The position numbers and the translations under genes were made by a program. This document shows positions 37,575-48,017 of a stretch of DNA of 64,000 bases, piece after piece. The DNA comes from Halopseudomonas oceani (GTDB lineage: Bacteria > Pseudomonadota > Gammaproteobacteria > Pseudomonadales > Pseudomonadaceae). The notes under the pieces were generated by a model that was not told where the DNA came from, did no database searches, and was given only the letters and a program-made list of their open reading frames with translations. How positions within the stretch are numbered: position 1 is the stretch's first letter; each line of letters opens with the position of its first letter. The stretch lies in NCBI RefSeq assembly GCF_002903165.1, contig NZ_PPSK01000004.1:124001-188000 (forward strand), written 5' to 3'.

Positions 37575-38573
37575 TCAGCGCAGCGACGGCCCCTCCAGCC
37601 CAAGACGTGTCGCCAATTCCGCCCCGGCACTAGCACCCAGCTGGCGGGTAAAACGCTGCAGCGGTGATTCCTGGCGGGTAAAGTCGACCAGCTCATCGGC
37701 ACCGATAACATCACGTGCCACCGCAGAAGTGCTCGCAAGCCCATCAATCAAACCAAGCTCCAGCGCCTGTTCGCCCGACCAGACCAGGCCGCTGAACATG
37801 TCCGGCGTTTCCTTCAGGCGATCACCACGCCCTTCACGCACGCTGCGAATAAACTGCTCATGGGTGGTGTTCAGCACCTGCTGCCAGAAGGCGCGCTCAT
37901 CAGGCTTTTCCGGCTGGAAGGGATCCAGAAAGGCCTTGTGTTCACCGGCGGTGTAAGTGCGCCGCTCAACACCCAGCTTGTCCATGGTACCGACAAATCC
38001 GAAGCCGGCCGCGGTTACCCCAATGGAGCCCACCAAACTAGCCTTGTCGGCGTAAATTTCGTCTGCAGCAGAAGCGATGTAATACGCACCCGAGGCGCCG
38101 ATATCGGTAATCACCGCATACACCTTCACATCAGGATGCAGTGCGCGCAGACGCTTGATTTCGTCGTATACGTAGCCGGACTGCACAGGACTGCCGCCCG
38201 GACTATTGATGCGCAGCACAATACCCTTAGTATTCTCGTCCTCGAAAGCCTCACGCAAAGCCCCCACCAGATTGTCGGCGCTAGCCTCCTCCTGATCAGC
38301 AATCACCCCGCGCACCTCAATGACCGCCGTATGTGGACCTACCGCCGCGGCCGAGCCGAGCCGGCCGAGCGGCGAAATTAGCAGCAGCGCCACAAACAGA
38401 TAGGTAAAAGTCAGCAGTTTGAAGAAGATCCCCCAGCGACGCGAACGCCGCTGCTCCTGCAGCGACGCAGTAAGCGTTTTCTCCAGCAGCTTCCATGCCT
38501 TGGCGTCTTCATTAGCACCTTTCGAGCCTGCCGACGCAACCATCTCACCCTCAGTCCAGCGATCCCGATCCAT
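37575..38573 (-). CDS. sppA: S49 signal-peptide peptidase SppA (short form)
   Basis: 332-residue membrane serine protease that degrades cleaved signal peptides. One N-terminal membrane segment (about residues 48-70), GIVLRINSPGGSPVQ, the nucleophile Ser in DIGASGAYYIASAAD and the general-base Lys in DKASLVGSIGV. The short, single-domain form is typical of Pseudomonas. ATG 38573 follows GAGAGGA; a GTG lies one codon upstream. Followed upstream by the HAD gene with an 11-bp gap. Confidence 0.93.
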   Translation of the reverse strand: MDRDRWTEGEMVASAGSKGANEDAKAWKLLEKTLTASLQEQRRSRRWGIFFKLLTFTYLFVALLLISPLGRLGSAAAVGPHTAVIEVRGVIADQEEASADNLVGALREAFEDENTKGIVLRINSPGGSPVQSGYVYDEIKRLRALHPDVKVYAVITDIGASGAYYIASAADEIYADKASLVGSIGVTAAGFGFVGTMDKLGVERRTYTAGEHKAFLDPFQPEKPDERAFWQQVLNTTHEQFIRSVREGRGDRLKETPDMFSGLVWSGEQALELGLIDGLASTSAVARDVIGADELVDFTRQESPLQRFTRQLGASAGAELATRLGLEGPSLR

Positions 38574-38587
38574 CACATCCTCTCTGT

Positions 38588-39259
38588 CTATTTATGCGCC
38601 GCCACAACACCCTGAGTTCGCAACCAAACCGGCAGCTCGGCAAACTCATCAATGCAGTGCAGCGGCGACAAGGCGAGCAACTGCTCCTTCGACTGCGCAC
38701 CATAGCTAACTGCCAGCGCGCGCATCCCGGCGTTATGCGCCATCTGAATATCGAATCCACTATCACCAACCATCAACGCGCGAGACGCTGACGTGTCTAA
38801 CTCGCCAACCAACTGATGCAACATAGTCGGATCCGGCTTGCTGACCGACTCATCGGCACAGCGGGTAGCATCAAAGTAATCTAGCATCTGGTGCTGCTCG
38901 AGAATTCGAGCCAAGCCCTTGCGGCCTTTACCGGTCGCCACTGCCAACTGAAAACCCTGCGCACGCCAGTCATCCAACGCCTCACGCACACCAGGAAACA
39001 GCCCGACAGGAACCTGTTCACCGGAGAGATAGAAATCCCTGTAGGCCTCGACCACCGCCGTAGCAAGGTGGCGATCTCGCGGAAACAGCACCTCTGCAGC
39101 CTCCGGCAGCGCCAAACCGATAATGCCGCGCACCGCGTGCGCACTGGGTACATTCAGCCCGACCGCCTCCGCCGCCGCCTGCATGGCACGAACGATGTGA
39201 CCCACCGAATCAGCCAGAGTGCCGTCCCAGTCAAAGATCAGCGTATCAATTACCGGCAT
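38588..39259 (-). CDS. HAD-family hydrolase (phosphoglycolate phosphatase-like)
   Basis: 223-residue HAD-IA phosphatase. Motif [11 protein letters not shown] (nucleophile Asp), motif II VATGKG, motif III with Lys in VSKPDPTML, and motif [13 protein letters not shown]. GphA-like proteins next to rluC act on phosphoglycolate or related small phosphates; substrate not proven. Start [13 protein letters not shown] at 39259 lies inside the last codons of rluC (14-bp overlap); the long upstream frame is an out-of-frame artefact. Confidence 0.92.
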   Translation of the reverse strand: MPVIDTLIFDWDGTLADSVGHIVRAMQAAAEAVGLNVPSAHAVRGIIGLALPEAAEVLFPRDRHLATAVVEAYRDFYLSGEQVPVGLFPGVREALDDWRAQGFQLAVATGKGRKGLARILEQHQMLDYFDATRCADESVSKPDPTMLHQLVGELDTSASRALMVGDSGFDIQMAHNAGMRALAVSYGAQSKEQLLALSPLHCIDEFAELPVWLRTQGVVAAHK

Positions 39260-40211
39260 TGACCAACCTGCGCAACGTATCGTCCCACATAGCTCCCGGC
39301 TCAGCCTCAACTTCCAGCATACTGCCATCAGCCATTTCCACCGATAACGAGCGGGCATGCAAAAACAGGCGTTTGCCACCCAGCTCACGCAGCTCGCGAG
39401 AGAAGTCGTCATCACCGTACTTGGGATCCCCACCAATGGGGTGCCCCGCATGCTTGGCGTGCACCCGAATCTGGTGGGTACGCCCCGTAATCGGCCGCGC
39501 CTCAACCAAAGTGGCGTAATCGGCAAAGCGCTGCAGCACCTTGAACTCGGTCAGACTTTCCTTGCCAGCCGGGTCCACTTCAACCATGCGCTCGCCGGAG
39601 CGCAGGTTATTTTTCTGCAAAGGCGCATGCACCTTTTTCGTCGAGCCTGGCCAGCGCCCGCGCACCAGCGCCCAGTAACGCTTGTTAACACCATCACCTC
39701 GCAGCGCCGCATGCAGGTGCCGCAGCACACTGCGCTTCTTGGCAATCATCAGACAACCAGAGGTATCGCGATCCAGCCGGTGAACCAGCTCCATCTGCGG
39801 ACAGTCCGGGCGCAACTGGCGCATCGCTTCAATGACGCCGAAATGCAGACCACTACCGCCATGAACCGCCAGACCAGCCGGTTTGTTCACCACGATAATC
39901 CCCTTGTCCTCGAACAAAATATTCTGTTCAAGCGCATTGAGAATGCCCTGCCCGACCAGCACTGGCTCGTTTGGCGCAGGCAAGCGCACCGGCGGGATGC
40001 GCAACTGATCACCCGCCTGCAGACGATAATCCGGCTTGACCCGTCCCTTGTTCACCCGCACCTCACCCTTGCGCAAAATGCGATAGACAAGTGTCTTGGG
40101 CGCGCCCTTTAGGCGGGTGATTAGATAGTTATCAATGCGCTGCCCCGCCTGGTCGGCGGAGATATCATCGAATTGAACCTGGGCAGGCAGTTCTGGAGAG
40201 GTGTTTTTCAT
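39246..40211 (-). CDS. rluC: 23S rRNA pseudouridine(955/2504/2580) synthase RluC
   Basis: 321-residue enzyme that makes three pseudouridines in 23S rRNA. N-terminal S4 RNA-binding domain ([23 protein letters not shown]) and the synthase domain with catalytic Asp in [19 protein letters not shown] is also present. ATG 40211 gives the normal N-terminus. It faces away from rne and shares with it the 672-bp divergent region. Confidence 0.95.
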   Translation of the reverse strand: MKNTSPELPAQVQFDDISADQAGQRIDNYLITRLKGAPKTLVYRILRKGEVRVNKGRVKPDYRLQAGDQLRIPPVRLPAPNEPVLVGQGILNALEQNILFEDKGIIVVNKPAGLAVHGGSGLHFGVIEAMRQLRPDCPQMELVHRLDRDTSGCLMIAKKRSVLRHLHAALRGDGVNKRYWALVRGRWPGSTKKVHAPLQKNNLRSGERMVEVDPAGKESLTEFKVLQRFADYATLVEARPITGRTHQIRVHAKHAGHPIGGDPKYGDDDFSRELRELGGKRLFLHARSLSVEMADGSMLEVEAEPGAMWDDTLRRLVNAGN

Positions 40212-40238
40212 CGGTGCATCATACAATTTTTCATTCAA

Positions 40239-40267
40239 TTGAAGCACTTAAAAAATACTGCTATAGT
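40239..40267 (+). promoter_or_regulatory. Sigma-70 promoter of rne
   Basis: TTGAAG (40239-40244), 17-bp spacer, TATAGT (40262-40267). It predicts a start near 40274, 610 nt before the rne ATG, just downstream of the divergent rluC gene. Confidence 0.65.
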
Positions 40268-40273
40268 CCGGCG

Positions 40274-40883
40274 AGCTGCCGATTCTGCAGCCGGGGATCC
40301 CAGGTCAAAACCACCTGCCAAACCCCAGAAACAACTACATGCAGCCCGGTCGCAGCAGGCAACACCCGCCGCCGACAGGGCTCATGTTTACACCCTGGCC
40401 ATCGTGATGAAGGCCAGAACATTAACCCGCTACCGACCAACAACGGAGCGGCACCCGATTCAGATGGGTACGTGTTTAGGTGGAGATGCACAGCTTCAGG
40501 ATGATGTGACGAGCGTAGACACTTGCCAAACAGCGTGTCCCCGTCCCCAGTCCAGCTGATTCCTCCCCAAGGATTCCCGGCAGCCGCGCCAGGTGCGACG
40601 GCTGTATGGCTCGAAGGCCCCCGCAGACAATGCGCTGACACCCTAGAGCCCCTTCCGGCAGCCACCCGCTGCCGCGCCCGCCAGAACCGTTCTGCCGGGG
40701 GTCCAGAAGCAGTTTCTCTGTATGCAGTAGCTGTAACAGAATGAACTGTCGTCAGAACATGGCGATGTGAACTCTGCATCTCGGCCTTTAGCCGATGACA
40801 GAAACACACCTGACACCGAACCAGAGAGTCGCAGGTGCCGTGCCCGTGTAGACCGGAAAGCATCGGAAACACAACGGTACTTC
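40274..40883 (+). promoter_or_regulatory. Long 5' leader of rne (possible rne-II-type RNA element)
   Basis: About 610 nt without a supported gene. It is GC-rich and full of short inverted repeats. Enterobacterial rne has a structured 5' leader for autoregulation by RNase E, and a Pseudomonas element called rne-II is known; the size and place fit, but I cannot confirm the fold by hand. Rne lacks a strong Shine-Dalgarno (GGAAACACAACGGTACTTC before ATG), which would allow leader-controlled translation. Confidence 0.55.
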
Positions 40884-43800
40884 ATGAAAAGAATGCTCAT
40901 TAACGCAACTCAACCCGAAGAGTTGCGTGTCGCCCTGGTAGACGGCCAGCGCCTCTACGATCTGGACATTGAGTCCGGCGCCCGCGAGCAAAAAAAGGCC
41001 AACATCTACAAAGGCCGTATCACCCGCGTTGAACCCAGCCTGGAAGCCGCCTTTGTTGACTTCGGCTCCGAACGCCACGGTTTTCTCCCGCTCAAGGAAA
41101 TCTCCCGCGAATACTTCTCCAAACAGGTTGAAGGTCGCGTCAACATCAAAGATGTTCTGAAAGAAGGCCAGGAAGTCATCGTCCAGGTCGACAAGGAAGA
41201 ACGTGGCAACAAGGGCGCCGCCCTGACCACCTTCATCAGCCTCGCCGGTCGCTATCTGGTGCTGATGCCGAACAACCCGCGTGCCGGTGGTATTTCCCGC
41301 CGCATTGAGGGCGAAGAGCGCAACGAACTGCGCGAAGCGTTGAACAGCCTCAACGTGCCTGCCGACATGGGCATGATCGTGCGCACTGCCGGCCTGGGTC
41401 GCAGTGCTGAAGAACTGCAATGGGATCTGGACTACCTGCTGCAACTCTGGGACGCAGTCAAAGGCGCCTCCGCCGAGCGCAGCGCGCCCTTCCTGATCTA
41501 CCAGGAAAGCAACGTCATCATTCGCGCCATCCGCGATTACCTGCGCCAGGACATCGGCGAAGTGCTGATCGACAGCGAAACCGTGAAGGAAGAAGCGCTC
41601 AACTTCATCAGCCAGGTGATGCCGCAGTACGCCAGCAAGGTGAAGCTGTATGAAGACAGCGTACCGCTGTTCAATCGCTTCCAGATCGAAAGCCAGATCG
41701 AAACCGCCTTCGAACGCGAAGTGAAGCTGCCCTCCGGCGGTTCCATCGTGATCGACCACACCGAAGCACTGGTCTCCATCGATATCAACTCCGCCCGCGC
41801 AACCAAGGGTGGCGATATCGAGGAAACCGCGCTGCAGACCAACCTGGAAGCGGCCGAAGAGATCGCTCGCCAACTACGTCTGCGCGACATCGGCGGCTTG
41901 ATCGTCATCGACTTCATCGACATGACTCCGGCCAAGAACCAGCGCGCAGTTGAAGAGCGTGTCCGTGAAAGCCTTGAAGCCGACCGCGCCCGCGTACAAG
42001 TAGGCCGAATCTCCCGCTTTGGTCTGCTGGAAATGTCCCGTCAGCGCCTGCGTCCGTCGCTGGGTGAAACCAGCGGTATCGTTTGCCCCCGCTGTAACGG
42101 CCGCGGCACCATCCGCGACGTCGAATCCCTGTCGCTGTCTGTTCTGCGCCTGATCGAAGAAGAAGCCCTGAAAGAACGCACCGCCGAAGTCCGCGCCCAT
42201 GTGCCGGTGCCGGTTGCCACCTTCCTGCTGAATGAAAAGCGCGATGTGCTGGCCAAGACCGAAGCCCGCACCCGTGTTCGCGTGTTGGTTCTGCCGAACC
42301 CGCACATGGACACCCCGCACTTCGACGTTCAGCGCCTGCGTGACGACCACGAATCGGTACTCAACGGCGAAACCAGCTATAACGCGACCAGCACAGTCGA
42401 AGTGGAAGAGCCGACCCCGGTCAGCCAGACCCGCGCCATTGTCCGCCAGGAAGCCGCTGTCAAGGCACTCTCCCCGGCACGCCCTGCGCCGACTCCGCCG
42501 GCCGCCGTTGAAGCGGTTCAAGCTGCCCAACCGAACCTGTTCAAAGGTCTGATCAAGAGCCTGGTGGGCCTGTTCGCCAGCGAGCAACCCGCGGAAGAGC
42601 CGGCTAAGCAGGAAGAGCAACCGAGCACTGAACGCAAGCGCGAGCGCAGCAGCCGCAACGCAGACGAGCGCCGCAACAACCGTAACCGCCGTCAGCGCGG
42701 CGACCGCAGTGAACGTGGTGAGCGCGCCGAACGAGGCGAACGCACTGAGCGCAACGAGCGCGGCAACCGTCAGGACAGCGAGCGCAAGCAGCAACCGCCG
42801 CGCGCCGAACGCAGCGAAGCAGAAAATACTGAAGCAACGCGCAGCGAAGGTACCAACCAGCAACGTCGCCGCCGTCGCTCAGCAGCAGCCCCCGCCGCTG
42901 TCGAAGCAGACCAACGCGGCAACCGTGAGGACAACACCCAGGAGCGCCAGCCTCGCGAGCAGCGTGAGCGCCGTCCACAACAGCCGCGACCTGAGCAGGC
43001 CGAGCAGGCTGAAGAGCAGGTCAGCGCCGCAGACGTGGCTGATGTGACCAACGAAGCTGCCAGCGCGGACAGCGACGGTGCAGAAGGTGAGCGTCCGAAA
43101 CGCCGCTCACGCAGCAGCCAGCGTCGCCGCAACAACCGCCGCCGCCCGCAGAGCGAAGGCGCTACCGATGCAGATGGCAACAACGAAGCGACCGAAACAG
43201 CCGCAGCAGAAAGCAGTGCCGAACCAGTAGCGGCCACAGCAACCGTCGCCGCAACTGAGTCCGTACAGGCAGAAGCAACGCCAGTCGAGCAGAAAGCGGC
43301 AGAAGAAGGCGCAGACGATGTTGCAGACGTGCAGACACCGGTCGAGACCGGCCTGACCGAGGCAGTAACCAAGGTCGAAGCCTCCATCGAAACCGCAGTC
43401 GAAGCGTTCAGCCAGGCCCAACCGAAGGAAACAGAGGTCGAGGCCGAAGCCGCAAGCACGCCGGCCGACTCACCAGCAGAGAGCGTCGAGGCACCGGCCG
43501 TCAGCGAAGCCGCAGCGGACGAGCAAGCTGCCGAGCCGACCACCCCTGCCGCTACGACCGAAGTAGCCGAAGTGGTCGTCGAAGCCGACACTGAGGCGAC
43601 TCCGCCCGTAGCAGCGGAAGAGCCCAAGGCCGATGTTGTTGCGGAGCAACCTGTTGAAGCTGAAACCACCATCCCGGCGCTGACCGAAAGTGGCCGTGCC
43701 TACAACGACCCACGCGAAATTCGCAAGCGCCAACTTGAGGCAAAGCGCCAGGCCGAAGCCGAGGCAGCAAAAGCTGCACAGGCCCAGCCAGAGGAAGCTG

Positions 43801-44066
43801 TAGAAGCGGCTCCAGCCGAAACAGCAGAGACCGCAGCAGAATCCTCTGAGCCGGCTCCGACGGTTGAAGCCCCCGCCGAACCGAGCCAACCTCGGCAGGT
43901 CGATCTGCTCGACAGCGCAACTGAAGAGCAAACCGCCGCGAGCACGGAAACGGCCGCCGCTGAAGAAGTCGAGCAAACTGAAGCAACAGCAGAGCAAGCT
44001 TCGGAGCAGACTGACGCAGAGGAAGCTCCTCGCAAGCCTGAGCTGACCGAGGGCGGCAAGCCCTGA
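40884..44066 (+). CDS. rne: Ribonuclease E
   Basis: 1060-residue endoribonuclease that starts mRNA decay and processes rRNA and tRNA. Residues 1-510 are the catalytic half: S1 domain ([15 protein letters not shown]...[10 protein letters not shown]), the 5' sensor/RNase H region, DNase-I-like [10 protein letters not shown] and VIDFIDM with metal Asp, and the zinc-link CPRCNGRG. Residues about 520-1060 are Arg/Glu/Ala-rich, disordered, with repeated RGER and acidic stretches plus a [10 protein letters not shown] segment near residue 940; this is the degradosome scaffold. ATG 40884 ([16 protein letters not shown]) is the universal start; the 39-codon upstream extension is rejected. Confidence 0.97.
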   Translation: MKRMLINATQPEELRVALVDGQRLYDLDIESGAREQKKANIYKGRITRVEPSLEAAFVDFGSERHGFLPLKEISREYFSKQVEGRVNIKDVLKEGQEVIVQVDKEERGNKGAALTTFISLAGRYLVLMPNNPRAGGISRRIEGEERNELREALNSLNVPADMGMIVRTAGLGRSAEELQWDLDYLLQLWDAVKGASAERSAPFLIYQESNVIIRAIRDYLRQDIGEVLIDSETVKEEALNFISQVMPQYASKVKLYEDSVPLFNRFQIESQIETAFEREVKLPSGGSIVIDHTEALVSIDINSARATKGGDIEETALQTNLEAAEEIARQLRLRDIGGLIVIDFIDMTPAKNQRAVEERVRESLEADRARVQVGRISRFGLLEMSRQRLRPSLGETSGIVCPRCNGRGTIRDVESLSLSVLRLIEEEALKERTAEVRAHVPVPVATFLLNEKRDVLAKTEARTRVRVLVLPNPHMDTPHFDVQRLRDDHESVLNGETSYNATSTVEVEEPTPVSQTRAIVRQEAAVKALSPARPAPTPPAAVEAVQAAQPNLFKGLIKSLVGLFASEQPAEEPAKQEEQPSTERKRERSSRNADERRNNRNRRQRGDRSERGERAERGERTERNERGNRQDSERKQQPPRAERSEAENTEATRSEGTNQQRRRRRSAAAPAAVEADQRGNREDNTQERQPREQRERRPQQPRPEQAEQAEEQVSAADVADVTNEAASADSDGAEGERPKRRSRSSQRRRNNRRRPQSEGATDADGNNEATETAAAESSAEPVAATATVAATESVQAEATPVEQKAAEEGADDVADVQTPVETGLTEAVTKVEASIETAVEAFSQAQPKETEVEAEAASTPADSPAESVEAPAVSEAAADEQAAEPTTPAATTEVAEVVVEADTEATPPVAAEEPKADVVAEQPVEAETTIPALTESGRAYNDPREIRKRQLEAKRQAEAEAAKAAQAQPEEAVEAAPAETAETAAESSEPAPTVEAPAEPSQPRQVDLLDSATEEQTAASTETAAAEEVEQTEATAEQASEQTDAEEAPRKPELTEGGKP

Positions 44067-44078
44067 TAGTCAGCCACG

Positions 44079-44109
44079 AAAAAGGGGATGCATTGCATCC
44101 CCTTTTTTT
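44079..44109. terminator. Bidirectional terminator between rne and murB
   Basis: AAAAAGGGGATG (44079-44090), CATTG loop, CATCCCC followed by T7 (to 44109). The A-run on the left makes it functional for murB on the minus strand as well; rne stops 12 nt before it. Confidence 0.93.
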
Positions 44110-44128
44110 ATACCCCGCGATTGACGCT

Positions 44129-45151
44129 CTAACCGCCAACCACAGGCGGCTCCTGCTCCAGCAAGACACCGTAGCGCTGCAACACGTCCTGCCTGATCTT
44201 CTCCGCCAGCCCCAGCACCTGGGCACCAGTACCACCACCCGGATTGACCAGCACCAACGCCTGCTCTCGGTGGACCCCAACCGGCCCGTCCCTGAACCCC
44301 TTCCAGCCCGCCTGATCAATCAACCAGCCAGCCGCCAGCTTGACCTCACCGCCTTCTTGAGGGAACTGCGGCATCGTCGGAAACCGCGCAGCCAGCTCGT
44401 CTGCGACCCGGGCCGACACCAGCGGATTTTTGAAAAAGCTGCCAGCATTGGGAATCAAGGCAGGATCCGGCAACTTACTGCGCCGAATCGACATCACCAG
44501 CTCGGCAACAACCCGCGCATCCGCCCGGGTCAAGCCCGTCGCCTGCCAAGCTGCAGCGAGCGGAGCATAGTCGACCCGTAAGCACGGCCTGCTCTGCAGA
44601 CAAAGCCGAATGCGGAGGATCACATAACGCCCGGCTGCTCGCTTGAACAGGCTGTCACGATAAGCAAAGGCACACTCCTGAAGCGAAAAAGAACGAATCT
44701 CGCCAGTCTCTCGATCCAGTGCGTCCAAGCTGTCAAATAACTCTCGAACCTCAACACCATAGGCACCGATGTTCTGCACTGGAGCCGCACCTGCGGTACC
44801 CGGTATCAGCGACAGGTTCTCCAACCCGGCCAGGCCGAGATCAAGCGTCCAGCACACAAGCTGATGCCAGTTCTCCCCTGCCTCGGCTTCAATCAACACA
44901 CCATGGGGCTCGCGCGCCAGCACACGACGCCCGCGACTGCACATCACCACCACCAGCCCGGCGACGTCACCCGCAAGCACCACATTGCTGCCACCACCCA
45001 ACAAGGTAACTGGCCAACCACTGGCCTGAGCCAGCTCTAGTGCCTGACGCAACTGGGCGTCGGACTGAACCCGCACCAGATGCTCGGCTCGTGCCTTGAT
45101 AGCCATACTATTGAACGGCTGCAGACCCACTCCCGACTCAACCGTCAACAT
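44129..45151 (-). CDS. murB: UDP-N-acetylenolpyruvoylglucosamine reductase MurB
   Basis: 340-residue FAD enzyme of peptidoglycan precursor synthesis. LGGGSNVVL binds FAD; PVQNIGAYG, YRDSLFK and NAGSFFKNP with the catalytic Ser are standard for type I MurB. ATG 45151 overlaps the phosphatase stop by 1 nt (TGATG), so translation is coupled; a TTG one codon upstream is unlikely. Confidence 0.95.
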   Translation of the reverse strand: MLTVESGVGLQPFNSMAIKARAEHLVRVQSDAQLRQALELAQASGWPVTLLGGGSNVVLAGDVAGLVVVMCSRGRRVLAREPHGVLIEAEAGENWHQLVCWTLDLGLAGLENLSLIPGTAGAAPVQNIGAYGVEVRELFDSLDALDRETGEIRSFSLQECAFAYRDSLFKRAAGRYVILRIRLCLQSRPCLRVDYAPLAAAWQATGLTRADARVVAELVMSIRRSKLPDPALIPNAGSFFKNPLVSARVADELAARFPTMPQFPQEGGEVKLAAGWLIDQAGWKGFRDGPVGVHREQALVLVNPGGGTGAQVLGLAEKIRQDVLQRYGVLLEQEPPVVGG

Positions 45152-45612
45152 CAACTGGCGACCTCGTCCAGTAGCGCTTCAGAAGCAGCCTCCAGCATAT
45201 CGAGCACCTGCTCGAACTCCTGATCGCCACCAAAGTACGGATCAGGAACCTCTGCCGGCCATGCCGGCGCGTAACTCATGAACAACCTGACCCGGGCCGC
45301 ACAATTGGCTGGAGCGACCCGCAGCAAATTCTCCAGGTTGCTACGATCCATAGCCAGAATCAGGTCAAACTGCTGAAAATCTGATGGGCGCACCGCACGC
45401 GCGCGCTGCCCGCTCAGGTCATATCCGCGCCGCCGCGCCGCGGCCTGAGCACGCCGATCAGGCGGCTCGCCAGCGTGATAGCCGCCGGTACCAGCCGAGT
45501 CGATTTCAAACTGTGATTGCAGGCCACGCGCTGAAACCATCGACTCAAACACTCCCTGAGCCGATGGAGACCGGCAAATGTTGCCGAGACAGACAAACAG
45601 AACGCGCTTCAT
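45151..45612 (-). CDS. Low-molecular-weight protein-tyrosine phosphatase
   Basis: 153-residue LMW-PTP with the P-loop CLGNICRSP at residues 8-16 and the general-acid Asp in [10 protein letters not shown]. Such enzymes oppose bacterial tyrosine kinases, often in exopolysaccharide control; no kinase gene is in the window. It overlaps kdsB by 4 bp and murB by 1 nt, in the P. aeruginosa-like order murB-ptp-kdsB. Confidence 0.93.
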   Translation of the reverse strand: MKRVLFVCLGNICRSPSAQGVFESMVSARGLQSQFEIDSAGTGGYHAGEPPDRRAQAAARRRGYDLSGQRARAVRPSDFQQFDLILAMDRSNLENLLRVAPANCAARVRLFMSYAPAWPAEVPDPYFGGDQEFEQVLDMLEAASEALLDEVAS

Positions 45613-46367
45613 GACGCCCCCAACAGCGCTCGCACCCGGTCAAGATCTTCTGCCGTATCCACCCCAGCCGGCAGCGTCTCGCATGCGTCGGCAACATGGA
45701 TCCGCGTACCAAACCAGAGTGCTCTGAGCTGCTCCAGCGATTCAGCCGTTTCCAGCGGGCTGCTTGGCCAACCCACATAGGCATGCAGGAAACTGACCTT
45801 ATAGGCGTAAATACCGACGTGACGGCGGAACGGAATACCCTCAGGCAACGCGGCCGGACCATTGGCAAACTGGTCACGACACCAGGGCATCGGCGCGCGA
45901 CTGAAGTACAGTGCGTAACCCTGATGATCGCAGACCACTTTGACCGCGTTGGGGTTGAACAGGGTCTCGCTATCCCGTATTGGCTCAGCCAGCGTGGCTA
46001 TACCCGCGTCCCTGGCTGCCATCAGGTTAGCTGCGACCTGGTCGATCACCGCTGGCGGGATCAATGGTTCATCACCCTGCACATTGACCACACAGGCGTC
46101 GTCCGCCAGACCCAACTGGCTGACTACCTCCTGCAGCCGGTCAGTGCCGGTAGGATGGTCTGCGCGCGTCATGATTGCGGTAGCACCAAAGCTCGCACAG
46201 GCATCCAGGATGCGCTGATCATCCGTGGCCACTATCACCGAGGCGGCACCACTCTTGCAGGCCTGCTGCCAAACGTGCTGCACCATCGGCCTGCCGTCGA
46301 TCAGTTGCAGCGGCTTGCCCGGCAGCCGAGTTGAGGCGTAGCGGGCCGGAATGATGACGTGAAACAT
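45609..46367 (-). CDS. kdsB: CMP-KDO synthetase KdsB
   Basis: 252-residue cytidylyltransferase that activates KDO for [18 protein letters not shown] at residues 5-19 is the nucleotide-binding loop; [13 protein letters not shown] holds the metal Asp. Next to the Trm112-like gene and lpxK, the usual Lipid A/KDO cluster. Confidence 0.96.
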   Translation of the reverse strand: MFHVIIPARYASTRLPGKPLQLIDGRPMVQHVWQQACKSGAASVIVATDDQRILDACASFGATAIMTRADHPTGTDRLQEVVSQLGLADDACVVNVQGDEPLIPPAVIDQVAANLMAARDAGIATLAEPIRDSETLFNPNAVKVVCDHQGYALYFSRAPMPWCRDQFANGPAALPEGIPFRRHVGIYAYKVSFLHAYVGWPSSPLETAESLEQLRALWFGTRIHVADACETLPAGVDTAEDLDRVRALLGAS

Positions 46368-46369
46368 GC

Positions 46370-46555
46370 TCAGTCACCCAGCTTTTCGTCGGCATTCAGG
46401 GGGCGCGCCTCGGTCTCCAGCATCACCGGAATACCATCACGCACCGGGAATGCCAGGCCGTCAGCACGGCACCAAAGCTCCTGCTTGTCGTCGCTCAGCA
46501 CCAGCGGTCCCTTGCACAGGGGGCAAGCGAGCACATCCAGCAATTTAGGGTCCAT
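46370..46555 (-). CDS. Trm112-family zinc-ribbon-like protein (YcaR)
   Basis: 61-residue Trm112/UPF0434 protein: [40 protein letters not shown]. Two N-terminal cysteines remain; the second pair is reduced to one Cys, as is common in bacterial members. Its role is unproven. It sits between lpxK (3 bp) and kdsB (2 bp). Confidence 0.93.
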   Translation of the reverse strand: MDPKLLDVLACPLCKGPLVLSDDKQELWCRADGLAFPVRDGIPVMLETEARPLNADEKLGD

Positions 46556-46558
46556 CAG

Positions 46559-47584
46559 TTACTCCTGCTTGATTTCATCGGGGTGAGACGACGGCAGCAA
46601 ACCCAGCAGCGCCGCCTCGAAAGCATCACTCAGGTGCGCCTCAACACTGAGGTACCACCAGTTGTCCTGCGCCAAACCAGCACATTTTACCGCGTCCTTT
46701 TCAGTCATAAGCACCGGCCGATCTACCGGCAGGGTGCTGAGGGTCGACGCGTCATAATTGGCATGATCGGGAAAAATGCGAGTATCAAACTCGAAGGCGA
46801 GGGTTTCAAGCGTCCGAAAAAAACGCTGAGGATTGCCGATGCCGGCCATCGCGGTAACCTGACGGGGCCCAGACCAGCGCGCCGCAGCAACCCGCTCCCC
46901 GCTGGCCAGATTGACTAGCGTCAGCGGTACCAGCTGCATGGCAAAGCCCTTCACGGAGTCGTTCGCAGCGCCATTTCTGACCACCAGATCTACGGCATCC
47001 AGCCGCTCGGCTGGCTCACGCAGTGGGCCTTCGGGTAGACAGCGAGCGTTTCCCAAGCCACGCAAATGATCAAGCATCACCAGCTCGACCGTCCGACCCA
47101 GCGCATAGTGCTGCAAGCCGTCATCGCTGATAATCAGGTTCACATCCGTGGTCGCTAGCAAATGCCGTGCGGCTGCCGGTCGGTCCGGATCGATCACCAC
47201 CGGCACATCGCAGCGCCGAACCAGTAGCGCCGGTTCATCGCCGCAAAGCGCGGGCTCATCCGTTGCCGATACGTGCCACGGATACCGTGGCGGCCGAGCC
47301 CCATAGCCTCGACTGACCACTCCTACGCGATAACCACGCGCGCGCAGAAATTCTATCAACCAGACCACCATGGGCGTTTTGCCGGTCCCGCCCACGGTGA
47401 TATTACCGACCACAATCAACGGCACCGGTGGCTGCCACTGAGCCCGCTCGCCGCTCAGATAAGCCTGCCGTCGGCGAACCACCAGATGGCGATACAGGGC
47501 AGACAGCGGGCGCAACAGCGGTAGCCAGGGAGCCTTGGTATACCAAGCACGCAGCAGCCGCTGCTCCAGCGACGAACCGCTCAC
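46559..47584 (-). CDS. lpxK: Tetraacyldisaccharide 4'-kinase LpxK
   Basis: 341-residue membrane-associated kinase of lipid A synthesis. The P-loop is GNITVGGTGKTP near residue 58-69; VSRGYGARPP, DEPALL and ISDDGLQHY are the other conserved segments. One N-terminal hydrophobic helix. Its start overlaps the exbD stop by 4 bp. Confidence 0.95.
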   Translation of the reverse strand: MSGSSLEQRLLRAWYTKAPWLPLLRPLSALYRHLVVRRRQAYLSGERAQWQPPVPLIVVGNITVGGTGKTPMVVWLIEFLRARGYRVGVVSRGYGARPPRYPWHVSATDEPALCGDEPALLVRRCDVPVVIDPDRPAAARHLLATTDVNLIISDDGLQHYALGRTVELVMLDHLRGLGNARCLPEGPLREPAERLDAVDLVVRNGAANDSVKGFAMQLVPLTLVNLASGERVAAARWSGPRQVTAMAGIGNPQRFFRTLETLAFEFDTRIFPDHANYDASTLSTLPVDRPVLMTEKDAVKCAGLAQDNWWYLSVEAHLSDAFEAALLGLLPSSHPDEIKQE

Positions 47585-48015
47585 TTAGCTGCGTCCGCCT
47601 CGGCTTCGCTGGTCGTCAGGCGCAGATGGTTTAAGCCGAGCTGGCCGGCGGCGTCCATCGCGGTGATGACAAACTGGTGCGGCGTTTGTGCGTCGGCACT
47701 GATCACCAGCGGCAGATCAGTATTACCAGCGGACTCCTTCTGCAGTGCAGCCATAAGCGTCTTGAGATCAGACGTAATGAGTGTGCGCTCGTTCAACGCC
47801 ATCTCACCTGTCGCGTTGATGGTCAGTTCCAACTGCCTGATGGTGCGATCCTCTACCCGCTCCCCGGAAACCGCCTGCGGCAGGTCCAGCTTGAGCTGTG
47901 TTTCACGGGTAAACGTAGTCGACACCATGAAGAAGATCAGCAGCAGAAACACCACGTCAATCAAAGGGGTCAGGTTGACGCTGACTTCCTCTATTTTCTG
48001 CCGACGGAAGTTCAC
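47581..48015 (-). CDS. exbD: ExbD/TolR-type biopolymer transport protein
   Basis: 144-residue partner of ExbB. One membrane helix at residues 15-36 (VNLTPLIDVVFLLLIFFMV) with the essential Asp in LIDVV; the rest is periplasmic. It uses the proton motive force to energise TonB-type transport or a related envelope process. No TonB gene is adjacent, so TolR-like or gliding-type roles cannot be excluded. Confidence 0.92.
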   Translation of the reverse strand: MNFRRQKIEEVSVNLTPLIDVVFLLLIFFMVSTTFTRETQLKLDLPQAVSGERVEDRTIRQLELTINATGEMALNERTLITSDLKTLMAALQKESAGNTDLPLVISADAQTPHQFVITAMDAAGQLGLNHLRLTTSEAEADAAK

Positions 48016-48017
48016 CC

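Noticed and set aside
40767-40883. N-terminal extension of RNase E by 39 codons
   Set aside because: The universal RNase E start [10 protein letters not shown] is at 40884; the extension is unlike the family.
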